A stretch of DNA of 64,000 nucleotides from Elusimicrobiota bacterium (lineage in GTDB: Bacteria > Elusimicrobiota > Elusimicrobia > UBA1565 > JACRDR01). The DNA lies in the NCBI GenBank assembly GCA_016194745.1, contig JACQBA010000008.1, positions 1 to 64,000 of the forward strand, written 5' to 3'. This document shows, piece after piece, positions 16,021 through 23,995 of this stretch. The translations under genes and the position numbers were made by a program. Position 1 is the first letter of the stretch, and each line of letters begins with the position of its first letter. Below the pieces are notes generated by a model. The model ran no database searches. It saw nothing but the letters and a program-made list of their open reading frames with translations, and had not been told where the DNA came from.

Positions 16021-16392
16021 ATGCCCCGCCTCCTGATCATCGACGACGACGCAAACCTCTGCCGACTGCTTTCCGAGAATTTCACCGATCTCAAGTACGA
16101 GGTAGTCACGGCGAACAACGGGGCGGAGGGGCTGGAGACCGCGCGCACCTCCCCCCCGGACGCCGTGATCCTGGACATCGACATGCCCGGACTCAACGGC
16201 TACGAGGTTTGCGCCCGACTCAGAGCCAAGCCGGAGACGAAAAAAGTGCCCATCCTGATGCTGACGGGCACGACCAACCTGTCCAGCGCGATGAAGGGCC
16301 TGGCGGCGGGCGCCAACGACTTTCTCACGAAACCGTTCGACGTCGACGAAGTCGCCGCCCGCCTGAGCGTACTGCTGTCCAGCGCCGGCTAG
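16021..16392 (+). CDS. Stand-alone response regulator receiver
   Basis: 123 residues, a CheY-like domain only: acidic pocket D8-D10, phosphoacceptor D52 (VILDIDMPG), T82 and K104 (FLTKPF). With no output domain it must act by protein contact or as a phosphate relay. The promoter-like GAATTGCTAGAAT (15996-16008) ends 12 nt before the ATG and there is no Shine-Dalgarno site. It overlaps the convergent HD gene by 4 nt at its end. Confidence 0.93.
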   Translation: MPRLLIIDDDANLCRLLSENFTDLKYEVVTANNGAEGLETARTSPPDAVILDIDMPGLNGYEVCARLRAKPETKKVPILMLTGTTNLSSAMKGLAAGANDFLTKPFDVDEVAARLSVLLSSAG

Positions 16393-17255
16393 GCGAGAAA
16401 GCGACCCGCCGGCGCGGCAGCCGCGGCGACGACGGATCGGACCGCTTCGAACCGCTCCCGCTCCTCCTCCGAGAGCACGCGATACAGGGGATTCCTTCGA
16501 AGGGCTTCCAAGAACACCGGGGTCTCCGCGAGGACTTGGGCGTCGCTCGGCCCGTGCGGATGCCCCCCGGCGCGTTTGCGCGTCCGAAGTTCGCGGGCCA
16601 ACCCGGAAAGCCTCCGGAGCGCCTCCTCCTCCGAGCCGATATAGGACGCCACTCGATCCAAGAAAGCGATGAGCCTGCCCCACCCCAGCCCACGCGCATC
16701 GTCGCAGAACGCGGTCGCGGCGGCGAGCTCGGCGCGGAATTCGATGATCTCCTGCTCGCGGGCCTCGCCGCTGTAATCGGTCGCGAGGATCAGCGCCTTC
16801 ACCTGGTCGGTGGTGAACTCGAACTGCCGGCAGAAGGCTCCGAGAAGCCTCCTCGCTTCCGTGTTGTCGTCGAGATAGGACAAGGTCGCCGCGACGCGCG
16901 CCGGGGTGTCCGGCACCCGCTCCGGATCGAGGTCGTGAAGGGCCGCGGAGACGATGACGAGCGCCTTCTCCCCCGCCGACATGTCGTCGCGTCTTCGGAC
17001 CACGGCCGCGGCAAGGGACGCCACCTCTTCCGTGTGCACGAGACTATGATACAGACGAGCCTGGTCGCCGGGATGGCGCTGCGCCAGGAAGGCTCGCAGG
17101 GCGGCCGCCAACGCCTCCGAGGCGCCGAGCCGGACGAGCTCCGCGGCGTAGGACGGAACGCCGGGGGCCGCGCCTTGGCGGGGCGTCTCCAGAAACGCCG
17201 TATGATATCGTCGGAAGTTTGTCGAGCGCGCGTCGGGGTAGCGGACGGATCGCAT
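16389..17255 (-). CDS. HD-domain phosphohydrolase-like protein
   Basis: 288 residues from the ATG at 17253-17255, which has AGAGGAGGAG upstream. The N-terminal half shows an HD-type metal-site arrangement: YHSLVHTEEV (H70, H74), ALHDLD (H107, D108) and a downstream Asp in ILATDYSG. Such proteins hydrolyse nucleotides or other phosphate esters, and the layout recalls the 'YHNxxHxxxV...HD' group of predicted metal-dependent phosphohydrolases. The C-terminal helices have no recognised domain. It is flanked by two receiver genes but shows no receiver of its own. Confidence 0.82.
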   Translation of the reverse strand: MRSVRYPDARSTNFRRYHTAFLETPRQGAAPGVPSYAAELVRLGASEALAAALRAFLAQRHPGDQARLYHSLVHTEEVASLAAAVVRRRDDMSAGEKALVIVSAALHDLDPERVPDTPARVAATLSYLDDNTEARRLLGAFCRQFEFTTDQVKALILATDYSGEAREQEIIEFRAELAAATAFCDDARGLGWGRLIAFLDRVASYIGSEEEALRRLSGLARELRTRKRAGGHPHGPSDAQVLAETPVFLEALRRNPLYRVLSEEERERFEAVRSVVAAAAAPAGRFLA

Positions 17256-17349
17256 GGGCTCCTCCTCTATGCGTCGGCCCAAGATAGCACCCCGTCGTCA
17301 GCGCGCGCCTAAATCGGCGTCAATTCTCCGTCAAATCGCGGAAACAGCC

Positions 17350-18048
17350 TCACGCCTCGTAGCGATAGCCGAGGCCGGGCAAGGCGACGATGCGGCGGCC
17401 GATCTTGGCGCCGACCTTCTTTCGCAGCGTGGAGACGTGCACGCCGACCGTATGGGGGTCGCTGTAATCGGAGGGATCGTAGCCCCAGACAGTCTCGAGG
17501 AGAAACGGGATCGAGAGGACCTTGCCGGGGCGGCTCAGAAAGGTCGTCAGCAGATCGAACTCCTTTCGGGTGAGGCCGACGCGCTTTCCCGAGACGTCGA
17601 CCGTCCGGGCGGCCACGTCGAGGCGCAGGTTCTCGGACTTGAGGATGTCCCTCAACTCCTTCGCGGCTCCGGCGCGACGCAGCACGGCGGCGACCTTGGC
17701 GCGAAGAAGCATCGGCGGCACCGGCTTGGGAAGATAGTCGTCGGCGCCCGATTCCAGGCCGTCCGCTTGCTGCTCCGCGTCGGTGCGCACGCCGGACATG
17801 AGGATGACGGGCACTCCCTTCGTCGTCCTTTCGGCGCGCAGTCTCGCCAGCAACGAAAGCCCGTCCCCCCCGGACATCGCCACGTCCGACAAGACCAGGT
17901 CGGGAGGCGAATCGACCGCCAAGCCGAACGCCTCGTCGCCCGACGACGCCAAGCGCACGACGTAGCCTTCCGCCTTGAGAAGGTCGCCGAAGACGCAACG
18001 GTTGTCCGCCTCGTCGTCGACGACCAGGATCCTGGCCCTTAGCGCCAT
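17350..18048 (-). CDS. OmpR-family response regulator
   Basis: 232 residues: a receiver (VVDDEADN, phosphoacceptor D55 in VLSDVAMSG, K in DYLPKPV) and a winged-helix output domain (GKRVGLTRKEFDLLTTFLSR, then SDPHTVGVHVSTLRKKVG and ALPGLGYRYEA). It should bind DNA after phosphorylation by a partner kinase, which is not in the window. The -10 box TATAAT lies 6 nt before the ATG inside a CCGAATT/AATTCGG palindrome, suggesting a leaderless, autoregulated gene. Confidence 0.94.
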   Translation of the reverse strand: MALRARILVVDDEADNRCVFGDLLKAEGYVVRLASSGDEAFGLAVDSPPDLVLSDVAMSGGDGLSLLARLRAERTTKGVPVILMSGVRTDAEQQADGLESGADDYLPKPVPPMLLRAKVAAVLRRAGAAKELRDILKSENLRLDVAARTVDVSGKRVGLTRKEFDLLTTFLSRPGKVLSIPFLLETVWGYDPSDYSDPHTVGVHVSTLRKKVGAKIGRRIVALPGLGYRYEA

Positions 18049-18050
18049 GA

Positions 18051-18069
18051 CCGAATTATATCAATTCGG
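18051..18069 (-). promoter_or_regulatory. Extended -10 promoter and palindrome for the OmpR-type regulator
   Basis: CCGAATT (18051-18057) and AATTCGG (18063-18069) are perfect inverted arms around a 5-nt spacer. On the minus strand they enclose TGATATAAT, an extended -10, whose last base is 6 nt from the ATG. A protein bound here would cover the promoter, so autoregulation by the encoded regulator is a reasonable guess. Confidence 0.6.
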
Positions 18070-18106
18070 CCCGCGGCGCTCCGCTGCCGCGAGGAGCGAA
18101 AGCCGA

Positions 18107-19834
18107 CTAGGTGTCCTTGGGAGTGACGCGGAAGACTTCCGCGAGCGTCGTGCGGCCCTTGAGGACTTCGATGAGGCCGGCGGTGCGCAGTGAGCGCAGG
18201 CCGGTCGACTTGGCCGCGTTCATCATGTCCAAGATCGGGGTCTTGTTCAGGATCATCGCTCGCATCTCGTCGTTGACCTCGAGCAGCTCGTACAAGCCGA
18301 TGCGGCCGGAATAGCCGCGGCCGCCGCACGCCTTGCAGCCCTGCGGACGATAGAGCGTGGGCACCAGCGACAGCACGACCTCGCGCGGGAGGCTCTTGGC
18401 GAGGCGCTCCATGGTGCGGCCCGGAGGCTCGTAGCGCACCCGGCACTCGCTGCATAATCGCCGCACGAGACGCTGCGATAGGACGGCCTGCAAGGCGCCC
18501 GAGATCAGGAAGGGGTGGACGTCCATGTCGAGCAGCCGCGTGATCGTGGAGGGCGCGTCGTTGGTGTGGAGAGTGCTGAGCACCAAGCGGCCAGTGAGCG
18601 CCGCCGAGAAGGCGATCTCCGCGGTCTCAAGGTCGCGGATCTCGCCGACGAACATGATGTCCGGGTCCAAGCGCAGCGCCGCGCGAAGGCCCATGGCGAA
18701 GGTCATGCTGATCTTCGGATTGACCTGAATCTGCGTGATGCCGCCTTCCTGCTGCTTGTCGCCTTCCAGGATGGGATACTCGATCGGGTCTTCCAGCGTG
18801 ATGATCTTCAGCGTGGGGCTGCGGATCGTCTGCAAGAACGCGTACAGCGTGGTCGTCTTGCCGGATCCGGTCGGGCCGGTGACGAGCAGCATCCCCGTAT
18901 TCTGCATGCCGAGCTCTTTGAGCCGCGCTTGCACGTAGTCCGGGATTCCGAGGTCGTTCATCCCGAACTTGATGTTCTTGGTGTCTAGAAGCCGGATGAC
19001 GATGTTCTCGCCGAAATTCGTCAAGATCGTGGCGATCCGCATGTCCACGTTCCGCCCGTTGATCTTGATGGTCAGGCGGCCGTCCTGCGGCTTGCGGGTC
19101 TCGGTGATGTCGAGACTCGCCATGATCTTGAGCGCGGAGATGATTTGGTTCTGGCTCGAATTCGGTATCCGATACGCGGTGCGTAGGAGGCCGTCGATCC
19201 GGTAGCGCAGGAGCAGGATCGTCTCCTGCGGCTCGATGTGGATGTCCGAGACGCGGTGGGTAATGGCGTCGGCCACCATCGTGCGGATGAATTTCTGGAC
19301 CGCGCTCTCCGAGTTCTCGAGGACGGTCATGCCCTTGTCGATGCCGTCCCTCTGTCCGCTGCTGACGTCGCGGATGACGTCCTTGAGGTTCAACGCCTCG
19401 GCCTTATGGGCGACCTGCCCCTCCAAATACTCGTCGAACTGGAACTCGAGGATGCCGATCGGGTTGACTTCGTAGCCCGTCAAGAAGCTGACGTCGTCCT
19501 GCGCCTCGACGTCCCGCGGGTTGATCATCCCCAGCGTGATGCCGCGTCCTTCCAGGCTGATCGGAATGACCTTGTGCTTCACGACGAGGCTGCGCGGGAC
19601 GAGGTGCGCGGCGGAGTTCAGGTTTCCGGGCAGAGGGATGTACGGCGTGTTGTAGTACTGCGTGAGGCGCGTGCAGATCTCGTCGACGGTGGCCAACTTC
19701 TCCACGAGGAGAACGTCCTCCAAGGTGCGATTGCGCTCCTCCGAAAGCGCGATGCCTTTCTCGAGCTTCTCCTTGGAGAATCCGGTCTTTTCGAGAGCCT
19801 CTTGGAGGGAAGGCTTTGCGCTGACGCGGGCCAT
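18107..19834 (-). CDS. Type IV pilus / type II secretion assembly ATPase (PilB/GspE)
   Basis: 575 residues. The N-terminal part (about 10-70) is the GspE-N domain that docks on the membrane platform. The C-terminal ATPase has Walker A GPTGSGKT (320-327), an Asp-box region with ITLEDPIEYP, Walker B IMFVGEIRD, and LSTLHTNDAPS. A zinc site CSECRV...CKACGG typical of PilB/GspE follows. It powers polymerisation of pilins or pseudopilins. It starts 1 nt after a receiver gene, which ends 1 nt after another, so two receivers are co-transcribed with it. Confidence 0.95.
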   Translation of the reverse strand: MARVSAKPSLQEALEKTGFSKEKLEKGIALSEERNRTLEDVLLVEKLATVDEICTRLTQYYNTPYIPLPGNLNSAAHLVPRSLVVKHKVIPISLEGRGITLGMINPRDVEAQDDVSFLTGYEVNPIGILEFQFDEYLEGQVAHKAEALNLKDVIRDVSSGQRDGIDKGMTVLENSESAVQKFIRTMVADAITHRVSDIHIEPQETILLLRYRIDGLLRTAYRIPNSSQNQIISALKIMASLDITETRKPQDGRLTIKINGRNVDMRIATILTNFGENIVIRLLDTKNIKFGMNDLGIPDYVQARLKELGMQNTGMLLVTGPTGSGKTTTLYAFLQTIRSPTLKIITLEDPIEYPILEGDKQQEGGITQIQVNPKISMTFAMGLRAALRLDPDIMFVGEIRDLETAEIAFSAALTGRLVLSTLHTNDAPSTITRLLDMDVHPFLISGALQAVLSQRLVRRLCSECRVRYEPPGRTMERLAKSLPREVVLSLVPTLYRPQGCKACGGRGYSGRIGLYELLEVNDEMRAMILNKTPILDMMNAAKSTGLRSLRTAGLIEVLKGRTTLAEVFRVTPKDT

Positions 19835-19835
19835 G

Positions 19836-20225
19836 TTATGCGGGAATCTTCAGCAGCCGCTGGATCGTCTTCAGGACGTCCTGCAGGATCGGCGGCTTGG
19901 TCAGATGAGCGTCCGCCTGCGACTCGTATGAGCGGATCTCGTCGAGCTCGGCGGATTTGCAGGTCAGCATGATGACGGGGAGCCGCTTCGGCGCGAAGCG
20001 CGCCTTGAGCTTCTGGCAAAGCTCCCAACCCTGCATCACGGGCATGATCACGTCGCAAACCACGAGGTCCGGATCCTTCTCCTCCGCCAGGGCGAGGGCC
20101 TGGTGGCAGGTCGTGGCCTCGTAAACCTTGAAGCCGTGCCCCTCCAAGTAGACGCGCAGGAGGCACGTGATCTCCGGGAGATCATCGATCACGAGAATGA
20201 CCGGCTTTTTTTCCTGATCGGCCAT
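19836..20225 (-). CDS. Stand-alone response regulator receiver
   Basis: 129 residues with VIDDLPE, phosphoacceptor D58 (LVVCDVIMPVMQG), MLTCKSAE and a lysine in AHLTKPPI. It has no output domain. It is packed between another receiver gene (1 nt gap) and the PilB/GspE gene (1 nt gap), so it probably tunes pilus or secretion motor activity, like the PilG/PilH pair of chemosensory systems. This role is inferred from context. Confidence 0.93.
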   Translation of the reverse strand: MADQEKKPVILVIDDLPEITCLLRVYLEGHGFKVYEATTCHQALALAEEKDPDLVVCDVIMPVMQGWELCQKLKARFAPKRLPVIMLTCKSAELDEIRSYESQADAHLTKPPILQDVLKTIQRLLKIPA

Positions 20226-20226
20226 T

Positions 20227-20670
20227 CTACGGTTCTTTTACTGGAGATTCGGCCGGAGCGCCCGCGCTCGTGCTGGTACCGCTGTACTTGTCGGAAGACA
20301 GCAGGCGCTCGATCATCCCGAAAAGCTCCTCGAGGTTGATCGGCTTCGGGATGAACTCGTCCGCGCCGGCCTCGAAGGCCTGCAGGACATCGTGGGCCGT
20401 GTCCTTGGACGTCATGATGATGATCGGCACCTGCTTGGTCAGCGCCGCGCGCCGGATCCGCATGCACGTGTCCCAGCCGTTCATCTCCGGCATCATCACG
20501 TCCAGCAATATGAAGTCCGGGGTCTTCTCGATCACTTGGCGAAGGCCGACCTCGCCGTTCTCGGATACCCGCACGGAATAGCCCTTCTTCTCCAGCGCGT
20601 CCTGGAGGATTTTTCGGTTCAGCGCCGAATCATCGACTACCAAAACAGTCTTACGGTCTGATTCTGTCAT
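20227..20670 (-). CDS. Stand-alone response regulator receiver
   Basis: 147 residues: VVDDSALN, phosphoacceptor D57 (FILLDVMMPEMNG), IIMTSKD and K in EFIPKPI, then a Ser/Thr/Pro-rich tail of about 20 residues. No output domain. It is the first of three tightly spaced genes leading to the PilB-like ATPase. A GGGGAAA precedes the ATG. Confidence 0.93.
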   Translation of the reverse strand: MTESDRKTVLVVDDSALNRKILQDALEKKGYSVRVSENGEVGLRQVIEKTPDFILLDVMMPEMNGWDTCMRIRRAALTKQVPIIIMTSKDTAHDVLQAFEAGADEFIPKPINLEELFGMIERLLSSDKYSGTSTSAGAPAESPVKEP

Positions 20671-20688
20671 AGTTTCCCCAATGGTTGT

Positions 20689-21729
20689 TTATTCCTGTGC
20701 ATCGATGGGAGACGACTTCAAGGCCGCGCCCCAGACCAACGGAATGCCGTCCCTGCTTTCCTCAGATTGGCCGCCGCCGATGGGCGTCTCCTTTTCTTCC
20801 GTCCGCATGGCCGCCGTCGGCGTGGGCGCGGGCGTCGGCGCGGGAGCCGGAGCGGGCGCGGGCTCGGGCGCGCGCGGCGCGTAGACGGGCGCCGGAGCCG
20901 GCCTCGACGCCTGAGTCATGATGCGGGTGCGCTCCTCCTCCAACCGCTGCCGCTCTTTATTGAGGTTCTCCTGGGCGAGTCGGAGCCGCTCCTCCTCGAG
21001 CCGCGCACGGTCGGCGTGGACGCGCTCGGCCTCGAGCTGAAGCCGCTCGTGCCGAAGCTCGTCTTGTTCCTTCTGCAGCGTGGTGCGGGCGCGCTCCGTC
21101 TCCTCGAGCTTCAAGCGGAGCTTCCGATTCTCTTCGTCGATCCTCTGGCGTTCCTCGGCCAAACCGGTCTGCGCCTGCTTGAGCGCCGCGGATTTCGCGG
21201 AGATGCCTTCGTATTGGGACTGCAGCTTGAGGCGTTCCTCCTCCAGCTTGCGGCGCTCTTCTTGGAGCGCGCGGACAGCGTCAAGCTCCGCCGCGGATGG
21301 GCCCGCGACGGGCGCCGGCGCGACGGCGGGATTGGGTACGGCGGCGGGAGCGGGCGCGGCGATCGGCGCCGGAGGCCGCGCGGCCAGGGGCTGCGGCGTT
21401 TCCAGTTGTGAAATTCGCTCGACGGGGGAGGCGACCTCCGGCCGGGGTCGCGGAGCCGGCGCTAGGACCTCGGGCTTGGCGACCTGGACCTGCTTGAGGG
21501 AGGCTATCTGGGCGGACAAGGCTTCGATCGCCTGCCGCATCGCATCCGCGGGCACCGGCTCGGGCTGAAGGCGCTTGACGTCCGCGGTCGCGGAGAGCTT
21601 GGCCACTTGGGCGGCCAGCTCCTCCATCCGGAGCGCGATCGCATTGCGGTCGTCGACGAGCTGGAGCACGGCTTCCTCCAGCCGCGCCAGACGAGCGCTC
21701 AACGCGTCTTGTCCTTCAGGCAATACCAT
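20689..21729 (-). CDS. Coiled-coil protein, function unknown
   Basis: 346 residues. A short N-terminal heptad segment (LSARLARLEEAVLQLVDDRN) is followed by a Pro/Ala-rich linker and then a long highly charged coiled coil (about 150-275, rich in EERRKLEEERLKLQ-like heptads), ending with a Pro/Ala tract. No signal peptide or membrane segment is seen, so it is probably a cytoplasmic scaffold. A consensus promoter lies just upstream (21749-21777). It precedes the receiver/PilB genes in the same direction and may belong to their unit. Confidence 0.75.
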   Translation of the reverse strand: MVLPEGQDALSARLARLEEAVLQLVDDRNAIALRMEELAAQVAKLSATADVKRLQPEPVPADAMRQAIEALSAQIASLKQVQVAKPEVLAPAPRPRPEVASPVERISQLETPQPLAARPPAPIAAPAPAAVPNPAVAPAPVAGPSAAELDAVRALQEERRKLEEERLKLQSQYEGISAKSAALKQAQTGLAEERQRIDEENRKLRLKLEETERARTTLQKEQDELRHERLQLEAERVHADRARLEEERLRLAQENLNKERQRLEEERTRIMTQASRPAPAPVYAPRAPEPAPAPAPAPTPAPTPTAAMRTEEKETPIGGGQSEESRDGIPLVWGAALKSSPIDAQE

Positions 21730-21748
21730 AATTTCTCAAACCCCGCTA

Positions 21749-21777
21749 AGTATATAGGGAGGACTGCGGATTTTCAA
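21749..21777 (-). promoter_or_regulatory. Promoter of the coiled-coil/receiver/PilB unit
   Basis: On the minus strand, -35 TTGAAA (21772-21777) and -10 TATACT (21749-21754) are 17 bp apart, a near-consensus sigma-70 promoter. The ATG at 21729 follows 19 nt after the -10. Confidence 0.7.
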
Positions 21778-21903
21778 TAGCAAAATTGTCACAGGATGCA
21801 CCCCCCTGACCGAGCCTCCCGCGGCAGGGTCCATGACAGGACCTGACCCCGCCTGACCACTTTCGCATTGCGCCATCCGCCTCGAGCCGCTATGCTAGGT
21901 CGG

Positions 21904-23325
21904 ATGACGCTAGCATTCCCCTCCCCGGAGCGGCGCCTCTACCTGCTCTCCATCGCCAGCGGAGCGCTCCTGACGCTTTCGTTTCCGCCGTTCTTTCTGT
22001 GGCCGCTCGCGTGGATCGCTCTGGTGCCCCTGTATCTCGCGATCCAGCGGTGCGACAACCTCCGGCAGGCGGCCAACGTCGGCGGAGTCGCCGGTCTCGT
22101 CTTCTATTCCTCGTCCTTGTGGTGGCTGATACGGCTTTTCGGGCCCCTGGCCGCCGCATTCTGGTGCTTGTTCGCTCTGTGGCTCGCGCTGCATGCCGTC
22201 ATCTTGTGGACGTGCGTGGAGACGCGGACGAGGACGGTCGCGAGCCCCGCCCTCTGGATCGGCCTGGCCGCGGCGACGACGGTCGGCATCGAATATTTTC
22301 GGGCCGAAGTCTGGTGGCTGCACTGCTCGTGGATGTCGCTCGGCTACAGCCAAGCCACGGCGCTGCCGATCTTCCAATCGTGCGCGCTCTGGGGGCTATA
22401 CGGTCTCTCGGGCGCGATCGCCGCCGTCAACGCCTCCGCCGCCCTGCTGCCGTCGGCGCCCAAGCCGGCCGGGGCCGCGCTCGCATTCATGTTCGCCGTC
22501 GCCGCCTGGGGAGGCAGCCGCGTCGCGGCGTTCCGAGACGACGGAGACAAGGTCCCATCGGCCGCGCTGCAGAACGAGGACGCGAGCATGGAAGCGCTGG
22601 TGCGCCTGAGCCTCACGCCGGAGGCGCGCTCGAGCCGCCTGATAGTGTGGCCCGAGTATGGGTTCGACGTGCTCCCCGGGCAGCACGACGCCTTTCGCGG
22701 CCTCTTGGCCGATCGGCTCAGGACCTTGCGCTCGGTTGTGGTAGCCGCGGCCGTCGTGCTACCCGACGATTCGGGGCGCGGCAAGATGCAGAACTTCGCG
22801 TGGGTGCTCTCCCCCGACAAACGGCTGCTCGGCCGCTACGACAAGCTCCACCCGATCCCGTTCGTGGAGAGCCACCAACTGCCCCCCAATCCCACGCCGC
22901 GCGTCGTCGAGACGCCGGTGGGCGCCATCGGGGTTCAGATCTGCTACGACCTGGACTTTCAAGATGGGACGCGAAAAATGGTGCGCCAAGGCGCGAAGCT
23001 TCTCGCCGTCCCCAACATGGACCCGACGTCGTGGCCGCGCTGGCAGCACGTGCAGCACTCGTGGATGTCGCCCGCGCGCGCGGTCGAATCCGGGCTCTGG
23101 ATCGTGCGCGCGGCCTCCTCCGGCTTTTCCCAGATCGTCGATCCCGTGGGCCGCATCCGCGCGTCGATGCCTCCCGAGAAAACCGGGGTCCTCGCAGGAG
23201 ACGCATATGCGCGCCCGGGGGGGACCGTCTTCTCCTCGGGAGGCTGGCTGATCGGGCCGCTTTGCCTGCTGCTCGGCGCCGTCGGCGCCGTCATTCAGTT
23301 CGTCAAGAAAAGAGCCGGCCCCTAG
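21904..23325 (+). CDS. lnt: Apolipoprotein N-acyltransferase-like protein
   Basis: 473 residues: several membrane helices in the first 190 residues (LLSIASGALLTLSFPPFF onward), a nitrilase-type domain, and a last helix at the C-terminus (LIGPLCLLLGAVGAVIQFV). The catalytic triad of Lnt is recognisable: E251 (WPEYGF), K314 (KLHPIPF) and C347 (QICYDLDF). Lnt adds the third acyl chain to the N-terminal cysteine of lipoproteins in the inner membrane. Start chosen at 21904: TTGCGC (21868-21873), 17 bp, TATGCT (21891-21896) and 7 nt to the ATG predict a leaderless transcript. Confidence 0.9.
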   Translation: MTLAFPSPERRLYLLSIASGALLTLSFPPFFLWPLAWIALVPLYLAIQRCDNLRQAANVGGVAGLVFYSSSLWWLIRLFGPLAAAFWCLFALWLALHAVILWTCVETRTRTVASPALWIGLAAATTVGIEYFRAEVWWLHCSWMSLGYSQATALPIFQSCALWGLYGLSGAIAAVNASAALLPSAPKPAGAALAFMFAVAAWGGSRVAAFRDDGDKVPSAALQNEDASMEALVRLSLTPEARSSRLIVWPEYGFDVLPGQHDAFRGLLADRLRTLRSVVVAAAVVLPDDSGRGKMQNFAWVLSPDKRLLGRYDKLHPIPFVESHQLPPNPTPRVVETPVGAIGVQICYDLDFQDGTRKMVRQGAKLLAVPNMDPTSWPRWQHVQHSWMSPARAVESGLWIVRAASSGFSQIVDPVGRIRASMPPEKTGVLAGDAYARPGGTVFSSGGWLIGPLCLLLGAVGAVIQFVKKRAGP

Positions 23326-23355
23326 CGTTGCTGGCCTTGGCGGCGACGGCCGCCG

Positions 23356-23919
23356 CTATTCGGATTTCTTGCGCTTGGGCATTCCCTGGGACTTGCCTTT
23401 CCAGGTTTCCTTGCACGGGGCGGAAAGCTGGTCGGCATGGCTCTTCAAGCAGTCGACGATGCGGCCGCCGCCGGGCTCGATGCCTTTGCAGAATTTGTCC
23501 ACGTCGCTCTTGCAGGCTTCCATGCTGCGCTGAACCTTGCCCTTGAACTCGGAGGCCTTCGCCTTGCAGCCCGCGGACAGCTCCTCGCGATGCTCGCCGA
23601 GACACTTGATGATCCGTCCCTCGCCGGGCTTGATGTCCTTGCAGAACTTCTCGGCGTCGGCGCGGCAGGCGTCCTCTCCGCCCGCGGCGGCCATCTTCTT
23701 CTCGATCGCTCCCTTGCAGCCGGCGGACAACTCCTCCTTGTGGGACTTCATGCACTCGGAGATGCGGCCGCCGCCCGCTTCCACGCCCTTGCACAACCGC
23801 TCCATGTCCGCCCGGCACGCCTCGAAGGGACCGCCTTTGTCCATCTCGCCGGACGCCGGGATTGCGCCGAGGACGCAAGCGGCCAGGACGCTGAGGAACG
23901 CTGTACGGGAAATCACCAT
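23356..23919 (-). CDS. Secreted protein with three cysteine-rich GLG1-type repeats
   Basis: 187 residues from the ATG at 23917-23919, which has GGAGG 6 nt upstream. After a signal peptide come three repeats of about 47 residues with the pattern C...D..KFCK.I.PG.GRI..CL..H...LSA.CK, matching the cysteine-rich repeat first named in Golgi apparatus protein 1 (GLG1, PF00839). Each repeat has four cysteines that should form disulfides, so the protein works in the periplasm or outside. Such repeats also occur in Gram-negative bacteria; their role there is unknown. The C-terminus is basic (MPKRKKSE). Confidence 0.85.
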   Translation of the reverse strand: MVISRTAFLSVLAACVLGAIPASGEMDKGGPFEACRADMERLCKGVEAGGGRISECMKSHKEELSAGCKGAIEKKMAAAGGEDACRADAEKFCKDIKPGEGRIIKCLGEHREELSAGCKAKASEFKGKVQRSMEACKSDVDKFCKGIEPGGGRIVDCLKSHADQLSAPCKETWKGKSQGMPKRKKSE

Positions 23920-23995
23920 GATATGCCTCCGCCGATTTGGAATGGCCGTACGATATCGGTTTTTGCCCGAGACTGTCAATGCGGCGACAGGCAGT

